From the NCBI GenBank assembly GCA_003367665.1, contig QKXI01000008.1, positions 1-64,000 of the forward strand: a stretch of DNA of 64,000 nucleotides. Direction: 5' to 3'. This stretch comes from Leifsonia sp. ku-ls (GTDB taxonomy: Bacteria; Actinomycetota; Actinomycetes; Actinomycetales; Microbacteriaceae). A program made the position numbers and the translations under genes. The notes beneath the pieces are model-generated. The model had not been told where the DNA came from. It saw nothing but the letters and a program-made list of their open reading frames with translations, and made no database searches. Shown one piece after another: positions 57,648-64,000 of this stretch (its first letter is position 1; each line of letters starts with the position of its first letter).

Positions 57648-58139
57648 ATGAACGCGTTCCGCATCCGTCCCGCCACGGGCGAGGATGCGCGCGTGCTCGC
57701 CGACATGTTGGTGGAGGCGGCGAACTGGGATCCGGCCAGGGCTCGATCCCGGGTCACCGTGCTGGAGGATCCGGCGGTGCGGCACTACGTCACGGGCTGG
57801 CAGCGTCCCGGCGACTTCGGCTGTGTGGCCGAGGACGCGCACGGCGTGGCCGTCGGCGCGTGCTGGGCGCGGCTCTTCCCGGCGAACGACCCGGGATACG
57901 GTTTCGTCGCGCCCGGCGTGCCCGAGCTGACTCTCGGCGTCTACCCGCAGTGGCGCGCACAGGGCGCCGGCCGAGCCCTGCTCCGGGAGCTCGCCCGGGC
58001 CGCCGCAGCGCGAGGGCATGCCCGGCTGAGCCTCAGCGTCCAACGCGCGAACTTCGCCCAGCGGCTCTACGTGAGCGAGGGCTACCTGACCGTCGCCTCG
58101 ACCGGGACCGCCGACACGATGGTCCGCACCGTGCGTTGA
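57648..58139 (+). CDS. GNAT-family N-acetyltransferase
   Basis: 163 residues with the acetyl-CoA motif VYPQWRAQGAGRALL and the C-terminal segment LSLSVQRANFAQRLYVSEGY. It is inserted between rnj and ftsK, transcribed the same way, with its own 58-bp upstream gap. Substrate unknown. Confidence 0.87.
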   Translation: MNAFRIRPATGEDARVLADMLVEAANWDPARARSRVTVLEDPAVRHYVTGWQRPGDFGCVAEDAHGVAVGACWARLFPANDPGYGFVAPGVPELTLGVYPQWRAQGAGRALLRELARAAAARGHARLSLSVQRANFAQRLYVSEGYLTVASTGTADTMVRTVR

Positions 58140-58174
58140 CGGCGATCGTTCCACATCCGCGGCGGCCTCCCGGA

Positions 58175-58183
58175 TTTTCCACA
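58175..58183 (+). other. DnaA-box-like 9-mer
   Basis: TTTTCCACA matches the relaxed DnaA box TTWTNCACA, 52 bp before the ftsK ATG. One isolated box is weak evidence. Confidence 0.3.
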
Positions 58184-58235
58184 ATTCAGGCGCGGTGACC
58201 GGCGGATGCCGGGGGCACGACGTACCGTTTACCTC

Positions 58236-61106
58236 ATGGCTACGAGCACCAAGTCGAATTCCCGCGCCCGGAACTCCGGCCGCGGCGGGTCGACCGCGCG
58301 CAAGCCGGCGTCGAAGACCGCCCAGCAGAAGACGGTCGCCTACCCGGCCGCCGACGCGGGGCCCAGTCCGCTGATCCGCGCCTGGATGGGGCTCGCCCAT
58401 CTCACGGGCGCCGCCTTCCGCGCCCTCGGGCCGGAGAAGTTCAGCAAGGAGGAGCGGCGCGACGGCTTCCCGTTCTTCCTGGTGCTCCTCGCCGTCGCGG
58501 GCGCGGTCGTCGAGTGGTTCCTGATCAACGACCAGGTCGCCCGCACGCTCGACTCGTGGACGTTCGGGCTGCTCGTCGGCCGCGTCGCCTTCGCTCTGCC
58601 CATCGTCATGGTCCTGTTCGCCGCCTGGCTGTTCCGGCACCCGAGCTCCGTCCACGACAACACCCGTATCGGCATCGGCCTGGGTCTTCTCCTGCTGATG
58701 GTCGCCGGACTCTGCCACCTGTTCAGCGCGCATCCCTCGCCCAGCGACGGCACGGCCGCGCTCGCTCAGGCGGGCGGCGTCCTGGGGTGGCTGATCGCGG
58801 CGCCGCTCTCCTTCGTCATCACCCCGTACGGCGCGGGCGCGGTCATCATCCTGCTGCTGGTGCTGAGCCTGTTCATCATCACCAAGACGCCGCCCAACAA
58901 GCTCCCCGCTCGCATCCGCGAGCTCTACGCCTACCTCTTCGGCGCCCAGCTGCCGACGGAGGAGGAGCGCCAGGAGGCCAAGGAGGCCCGCACCAAGCAG
59001 GTCGAGCTCGACGGCGTCGACGACGAGGCCGAGCCGGAGGCCAACCTGCCCTGGTGGCGCCGCAACAAGTCCCAGCGCGAAGAAGACCCGGAGTACGACG
59101 AGGCCGCCGACGGGCTCACCGAGGTGTTCGGCGGCGCCCAGCGCGGCAAGGGGGAGTTCGCGAGCGCGCTCGAGCCCGACCCGGCGAGCGACCACTACGG
59201 CACGGAGGTGTTGAGCGAGCTCGCCCACGCGGAGGACGCGCTCCAGCGCTTCACGGGGGAGCAGCCCCCGACGGCGGCGGCGCCCATGCCGACCCCGGGG
59301 GGTCCCGCCGTGCTGCCCGGCTTCCAGGCCGGAGCCGACGACTTCGACGAAGACGCGGCGGGCAGCCCCGCACTGCCCGAGCCCGCGATGCCGTACCACC
59401 TGCCGGCCGCCTCGATGCTGTCGGCCGGAACGCCGGCGAAGACCCGTTCCGGCGCCAACGACGAGATCGTCGCCGCCATCACCGAGGTCCTGACGCAGTT
59501 CGGCGTGGACGCCAAGGTGACCGGCTACTCGCGCGGCCCGACAGTGACCCAGTACGAGATCGAGCTCGGCCCGGGCGTCAAGGTGGAACGCGTCACCGCC
59601 CTGAGCAAGAACCTCTCGTACGCGGTCGCCAGCAACGAGGTCCGCATCCTCTCGCCGATCCCCGGCAAGAGCGCGATCGGCGTCGAGATCCCCAACACCG
59701 ACCGTGAGATCGTGTCGCTCGGCGACGTGCTGCGTTCGCCCGCCGCCACCAAGAGCACGCACCCGATGACGATCGGCGTCGGCAAAGACGTCGGCGGCGG
59801 GTACGTCGTGGCCAACCTCGCCAAGATGCCGCACCTGCTGGTCGCCGGTTCCACCGGCTCGGGCAAGTCGAGCTTCGTCAACTCCATGATCACGAGCCTC
59901 CTGATGCGCGCGAAGCCGTCGGAGGTCCGGATGGTGCTCATCGACCCCAAGCGCGTCGAACTCACCATCTACGGCGGCGTCCCGCACCTGATCACGCCCA
60001 TCATCACGAACCCGAAGAAGGCCGCGGAGGCCTTGCAGTGGGTCGTGAAGGAGATGGACATGCGCTACGACGACCTGGCCAGCTTCGGGTTCCGACACAT
60101 CGACGACTTCAACCGTGCGGTGATCAACGACGAGATCGTGCTGCCGGCGGGAAGCGAGCGCAAGCTCAAGCCGTACCCGTACCTGCTCGTCGTCGTGGAC
60201 GAGCTCGCCGACCTCATGATGGTGGCGCCGCGCGACGTCGAAGACTCCATCGTCCGCATCACGCAGCTGGCGCGCGCGTCGGGCATCCACCTCGTGCTCG
60301 CGACCCAACGTCCGTCGGTCGACGTCGTCACCGGACTCATCAAGGCGAACGTGCCGTCGCGCCTGGCGTTCGCGGTCACGAGCGTCACCGACTCGCGGGT
60401 CATCCTCGACCAGCCCGGCGCCGACAAGCTGATCGGCCAGGGCGACGGGCTCTTCCTGCCCATGGGCGCCTCGAAGGCGCTCCGGGTGCAGGGCGCGTGG
60501 GTCAACGAGGACGAGATCCAGAAGGTCGTCGACCATGTGACCCGCCAGGCGCGGCCCGAGTACCGGCAGGATGTCACCGCCGGCGCCGAGAAGAAGCAGA
60601 TCGATTCCGACATCGGCGACGACCTCGAGCTGCTGCTCGCCGCGGCCGAACTCGTGGTGTCGTCGCAGTTCGGCTCGACGTCGATGCTGCAGCGCAAGCT
60701 GCGCGTCGGCTTCGCCAAGGCCGGGCGCCTGATGGACCTGCTCGAGTCGCGCGAGATCGTCGGGCCCTCCGAGGGCTCGAAGGCGCGGGACGTGCTGGTC
60801 ACCGCGGAACAGCTGCCGCAGGTGCTCGCGCGCCTGCGCGGCGAGGAGCCGCCGGCCGGCGCCGCGTCCGCCGCCGGTGCCGGTGCTGCCGGTGCCGGCC
60901 CGGCTTCCGCGTCCGGTACGGCTCCCGCGGCCGTTCCGGGCGCCACTCCATCCGCTCACGGGGGTCCCGCCGGGGCCGCGGCCGTCGACGGCTACGGCGA
61001 CACCGACCGCTACGCGGACGACCCTGTCGCGGGCATGAGCGCGGGCTATCCTGAGGTCGAGGGCGACTCGGACGAGGACGCCTGGCAGCTGACCGGCAGG
61101 GAGTAG
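58236..61106 (+). CDS. ftsK: DNA translocase FtsK
   Basis: A 956-residue septal DNA pump that moves chromosomes through the division septum and activates dimer resolution. Basic N-terminus, about five membrane helices (to residue ~220), an acidic and Pro-rich linker (~220-410), RecA-like motor with Walker A GSTGSGKS (538-545) and Walker [11 protein letters not shown], and the gamma winged helix ([24 protein letters not shown] in segments) near 810-860. An Ala/Gly-rich tail of ~80 residues follows the gamma domain, which is unusual. ATG 58236 chosen; ATG 58206, ten codons earlier, is possible. Confidence 0.95.
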   Translation: MATSTKSNSRARNSGRGGSTARKPASKTAQQKTVAYPAADAGPSPLIRAWMGLAHLTGAAFRALGPEKFSKEERRDGFPFFLVLLAVAGAVVEWFLINDQVARTLDSWTFGLLVGRVAFALPIVMVLFAAWLFRHPSSVHDNTRIGIGLGLLLLMVAGLCHLFSAHPSPSDGTAALAQAGGVLGWLIAAPLSFVITPYGAGAVIILLLVLSLFIITKTPPNKLPARIRELYAYLFGAQLPTEEERQEAKEARTKQVELDGVDDEAEPEANLPWWRRNKSQREEDPEYDEAADGLTEVFGGAQRGKGEFASALEPDPASDHYGTEVLSELAHAEDALQRFTGEQPPTAAAPMPTPGGPAVLPGFQAGADDFDEDAAGSPALPEPAMPYHLPAASMLSAGTPAKTRSGANDEIVAAITEVLTQFGVDAKVTGYSRGPTVTQYEIELGPGVKVERVTALSKNLSYAVASNEVRILSPIPGKSAIGVEIPNTDREIVSLGDVLRSPAATKSTHPMTIGVGKDVGGGYVVANLAKMPHLLVAGSTGSGKSSFVNSMITSLLMRAKPSEVRMVLIDPKRVELTIYGGVPHLITPIITNPKKAAEALQWVVKEMDMRYDDLASFGFRHIDDFNRAVINDEIVLPAGSERKLKPYPYLLVVVDELADLMMVAPRDVEDSIVRITQLARASGIHLVLATQRPSVDVVTGLIKANVPSRLAFAVTSVTDSRVILDQPGADKLIGQGDGLFLPMGASKALRVQGAWVNEDEIQKVVDHVTRQARPEYRQDVTAGAEKKQIDSDIGDDLELLLAAAELVVSSQFGSTSMLQRKLRVGFAKAGRLMDLLESREIVGPSEGSKARDVLVTAEQLPQVLARLRGEEPPAGAASAAGAGAAGAGPASASGTAPAAVPGATPSAHGGPAGAAAVDGYGDTDRYADDPVAGMSAGYPEVEGDSDEDAWQLTGRE

Positions 61107-61115
61107 AAGACCGCG

Positions 61116-61739
61116 ATGTCGGTGTCCGACACGCCTCAGTCCGCCGCGTCGGGCGGTGGCCCAGCACGCGTGAGCAACTGGAATCTGCCCAACGCCATCA
61201 CCGTGGTGCGCATCCTGCTCGCTCCGCTCTTCGTGTGGATGCTGCTCGCCGACGGGGGAGACGACGGTTGGCTGCGCTGGGCGGCCGCCGCGCTGTTCAT
61301 CCTCGCCATCGCCACCGACGGCGTCGACGGTGCCCTCGCCCGGCGCAAGGGCCTCGTCACCGACCTCGGCAAGCTGCTCGACCCCATCGCGGACAAGGTG
61401 CTCACCGGCGGCGCGCTCATCGCGCTCTCGATCCTGAACGAGCTGCCGTGGTGGGTCACCGTCGTCATCCTGGTGCGCGAGGTCGGCATCACCGTCTACC
61501 GCTTCGTCGTCATCCGTCAGGGCGTCATCGCCGCGTCGCGCGGCGGCAAGATCAAGACGATCGTGCAGTCCGTCGCGATCTCGTTCGCGCTCGCACCCCT
61601 CTGGACCCTCTTCGGCAGCTGGATCGACGGGGTGAACACCATCCTCATGACCGCCGCCGTCATCCTCACGGTCTGGACCGGCATCGACTACCTCTGGCAG
61701 GCCTGGAAGGGGCGGAGGGCGAAGCGTGCCGCCGGCTGA
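61116..61739 (+). CDS. pgsA: CDP-diacylglycerol-glycerol-3-phosphate 3-phosphatidyltransferase
   Basis: A 207-residue membrane enzyme making phosphatidylglycerol phosphate. The CDP-alcohol phosphotransferase signature is complete: DGVDGALARRKGLVTDLGK then LDPIADK. Four to five helices. ATG at 61116, nine bases after ftsK. The end overlaps the cinA-like gene by 14 bp. Confidence 0.93.
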   Translation: MSVSDTPQSAASGGGPARVSNWNLPNAITVVRILLAPLFVWMLLADGGDDGWLRWAAAALFILAIATDGVDGALARRKGLVTDLGKLLDPIADKVLTGGALIALSILNELPWWVTVVILVREVGITVYRFVVIRQGVIAASRGGKIKTIVQSVAISFALAPLWTLFGSWIDGVNTILMTAAVILTVWTGIDYLWQAWKGRRAKRAAG

Positions 61740-62247
61740 CGCCGCAGCCGCCGGCGCCGCAGCCACCGCCGCCGTGGTCGGCGCTCTGATCGACCGTGGG
61801 CTCACCATCGCCGCCGCCGAATCGCTGACCGGCGGCCTGCTGACCGCCGAGCTGACCAGCGTGCCCGGGGCCTCGGCCGCCGTGCTCGGGGGAGCGGTGG
61901 TCTACGCGACCGAGCTCAAGCACACGCTGGTGGGCGTGGACGCGGCGCTTCTCGCTGCCGAGGGCCCCGTCCATCCCGAGGTCGCCCGCCAGCTGGCGTC
62001 CGGCGTGCGCGAACGGTTGGCGGTGGGCGGGCGCCCGGCCGACCTCGGAGTCGCCACGACGGGCGTCGCCGGACCGGACCCGCAGGGCGGGCGCCCGGTC
62101 GGAACCGTGTATCTCGGGATCGCCACCTCCGCGGGTGCCCGGGCGGTCGCGCTGGAGCTCACCGGGGATCGCGAGACGATCCGCCGTGCGACGGTCGTGG
62201 AGGCCGTCCGCGCCCTCGCTCAGGAGCTCGGAATAACAACCGTGTGA
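61726..62247 (+). CDS. CinA C-terminal domain protein (nicotinamide-nucleotide amidase, PncC-like)
   Basis: 173 residues comprising only the CinA C-terminal (PncC) domain: AAAESLTGGLLTAEL, GGAVVYATELKHTLVGV and TTGVAGPDPQGGRPVGTVYLG. The active-site Ser/Lys/Tyr region is intact. PncC deamidates nicotinamide mononucleotide to nicotinate mononucleotide, so it may recycle into the same NAD pathway as the operon at 2322-7893. GTG at 61726 lies within pgsA (coupled). This order is standard before clgR in actinobacteria. Confidence 0.92.
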   Translation: MPPADAAAAGAAATAAVVGALIDRGLTIAAAESLTGGLLTAELTSVPGASAAVLGGAVVYATELKHTLVGVDAALLAAEGPVHPEVARQLASGVRERLAVGGRPADLGVATTGVAGPDPQGGRPVGTVYLGIATSAGARAVALELTGDRETIRRATVVEAVRALAQELGITTV

Positions 62248-62360
62248 CCATCGCCGAGACCCGCGGGAATACGCGATGTTTCGGTCTCGTTACACCTGGT
62301 GCATTCACAAGAAAAGCCCAGTGCTCGTCGATATCGTGGAGCCCATGGATGCGGTACATT

Positions 62361-62377
62361 CGTATCCCATCGATACG
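62361..62377. promoter_or_regulatory. Inverted repeat before clgR
   Basis: CGTATC-CCATC-GATACG, a perfect 6-bp inverted repeat 29 bp before the clgR ATG, next to TACATT (62355-62360), a possible -10. The 158-bp gap (62248-62405) is visibly lower in GC than its surroundings. Candidate autoregulatory site. Confidence 0.45.
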
Positions 62378-62405
62378 TCGGCAGGGTAAGAGAGGGAGGC
62401 TCCGA

Positions 62406-62717
62406 ATGATTCTTGTACGTCAGGAAATCGGCGACGTGCTCAGGGACTTCCGCCTGCAAAAGGGTCGTACGCTCCGCCAGGTGGCGAGCAAGGCCAGTGT
62501 CGCGCTCGGGTACCTCAGCGAGGTCGAGCGCGGGCAGAAGGAGGCGTCGAGCGAGATCCTCGCCTCCGTCGCCGACGCGCTGGAGACGCCGGTCTCGGTC
62601 ATCATGCGCGAGGTCGGCGATCGCATCGCCGTGCTCGAAGGACTCGAGCCGGTCATTCCGGACACGATTCCGGACGAGTTCGTCTCGGCGATGGACTCGG
62701 ACCTGGTCGCCCGCTGA
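62406..62717 (+). CDS. clgR: XRE-family regulator ClgR
   Basis: A 103-residue helix-turn-helix activator; the HTH covers residues ~17-65 (RTLRQVASKASVALGYLSEVERGQ in segments). ClgR proteins activate clp protease genes and recA-region genes in actinobacteria. The C-terminal end VSAMDSDLVAR resembles hydrophobic degradation tails of ClgR proteins degraded by Clp. ATG at 62406 with AGGGAGG upstream. Followed by a terminator. Confidence 0.9.
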   Translation: MILVRQEIGDVLRDFRLQKGRTLRQVASKASVALGYLSEVERGQKEASSEILASVADALETPVSVIMREVGDRIAVLEGLEPVIPDTIPDEFVSAMDSDLVAR

Positions 62718-62732
62718 TCCACACGCTGTCGA

Positions 62733-62766
62733 GGACGCCCCGCCGCGCGCGGGGCGTCCTTCGTTT
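62733..62766 (+). terminator. Terminator after clgR
   Basis: GGACGCCCCG and CGGGGCGTCC form a perfect 10-bp stem with a 7-nt loop, followed by TTCGTTTT, one of the few T-rich tails in the window. Confidence 0.85.
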
Positions 62767-62796
62767 TCCCGCACCTGTCCTCACGAGAAAGAACCC

Positions 62797-63021
62797 ATGA
62801 AGCTCAGCGAGTTCCAGCGCGCCGTCTCCGACGAGTTCGGCGCCGCCTACGGCCAGGCGCTGATGACCGACCTCGTCCTCGCCGACCTCGGCAACCGGAC
62901 GCCGAAGGAGGCGATCGCCGCGGGCGTCCCGCCGCGGGAGGTCTGGATCGCCCTGTGCAAGGAGACGGGCGTGCCGCCGTCGCACTGGTACGGCGCCGGA
63001 AAGCCCGCCCCGAAGCGCTGA
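62797..63021 (+). CDS. DUF3046 protein
   Basis: 74 residues: MKLSEFQRAVSDEFG, DLVLADLGNRTPKEAI, GVPPREVWIALC. This small family is found just upstream of recA throughout actinobacteria; function unknown. ATG at 62797, with GAGAAAGAA before it, immediately after the clgR terminator. Confidence 0.92.
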   Translation: MKLSEFQRAVSDEFGAAYGQALMTDLVLADLGNRTPKEAIAAGVPPREVWIALCKETGVPPSHWYGAGKPAPKR

Positions 63022-63052
63022 CCACGGACGCGACACGCCGGTTCGAACTTCT

Positions 63053-63080
63053 CGAAGATATGTTCGGAACTGGCTAGAAT
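63053..63080 (+). promoter_or_regulatory. LexA (SOS) box and -10 of recA
   Basis: CGAAGATATGTTCG (63053-63066) matches the actinobacterial LexA consensus CGAACRNRYGTTCG at 13 of 14 positions. TAGAAT (63075-63080) is a good -10, so LexA would cover the -35 region and repress recA until DNA damage. Confidence 0.8.
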
Positions 63081-63107
63081 TTCTTCACAGCGGCAGTCGA
63101 AAACCGG

Positions 63108-63116
63108 TTGTCCACA
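63108..63116 (+). other. DnaA-box-like 9-mer in the recA leader
   Basis: TTGTCCACA, identical to the preferred high-GC actinobacterial DnaA box, in the recA leader 80 bp before the ATG. Isolated, so binding is uncertain. Confidence 0.4.
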
Positions 63117-63195
63117 GATTGGTCGTCCTTCGCTTCGAGTGTCGGACGTCACTCCTAGAGTCGAACCGTAGCGAAGCCACGAAGGAGAACCGCAC

Positions 63196-64000
<805 letters not shown>

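Noticed and set aside
57534-61808. Very long minus-strand open frame opposite ftsK and pgsA
   Set aside because: Antisense of well-supported genes; no independent coding evidence.
63027-63043. Another copy of the conserved-loop element before recA
   Set aside because: Only CGACACGCCG matches and no complementary arms flank it.
58175-63116. Replication origin
   Set aside because: Only scattered single DnaA-like boxes, no AT-rich unwinding region and no dnaA or dnaN nearby.

Overview
The window is high-GC, gene-dense DNA from an actinomycete, most likely a member of the Microbacteriaceae (Leifsonia-like). The evidence is the strong G/C bias at third codon positions, frequent GTG starts, ATGA/GTGA start-stop overlaps, an actinobacterial LexA box, an iron-dependent-regulator box, and the conserved order dapA-rnj-ftsK-pgsA-cinA-clgR-DUF3046-recA. 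The genus is an inference. No rRNA, tRNA, transposase, integrase or CRISPR array was seen; most of the window looks like core chromosome.

Region by region. 1-721: a block of about 18 degenerate ~30-bp units, each a near-palindrome. 722-7893 (minus strand): a DHA2-type drug exporter, then the NAD operon nrtR-nadA-nadB-nadC-cysteine desulfurase. 8050-9420: a secreted M23-like protein whose C-terminal half is seven 41-residue repeats, a probable seven-bladed beta-propeller. 9428-14285: terminator, tandem glycine riboswitch, gcvT-gcvH-gcvP. 14393-15187: CPBP-type membrane protease. 15418-22512: oligopeptide ABC transporter (lipoprotein, two permeases, fused double ATPase) interrupted by a reversed PH-domain gene. 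22606-27531: typA, a small lipoprotein, and an LPXTG-anchored adhesin. 27528-31103 (minus): efeUOB iron uptake under an iron box. 31203-34608: small membrane protein, fdxA, dapC, citrate synthase. 34717-37341: penicillin-acylase-family enzyme.

37476-46047 is a branched-chain acyl-CoA (probably leucine) catabolic cluster: a TetR regulator facing two 16-bp operators, then carboxyltransferase, biotin carboxylase, acyl-CoA dehydrogenase, CoA-transferase A/B, MaoC and a CitE-like lyase. Its gene content matches the Mycobacterium tuberculosis Rv2498c-Rv2504c cluster. 46190-54781 holds an aldo/keto reductase, HIT protein, second TetR, M16 protease, phosphoglycerate-mutase-like phosphatase, GNAT, dapB, a TPR protein, a TIGR01777 epimerase, OsmC, and a DUF4395/thioredoxin pair. 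54861-64000 is the conserved dapA to recA block; recA runs off the window end.

The least explained items are the M23/seven-repeat protein with a substituted zinc ligand, the palindromic repeat block at the left edge, a pair of intergenic hairpins with different stems but an identical 12-nt loop segment, the ABC permease with extra membrane segments inserted in its core, and the complex regulatory DNA before the aldo/keto reductase.
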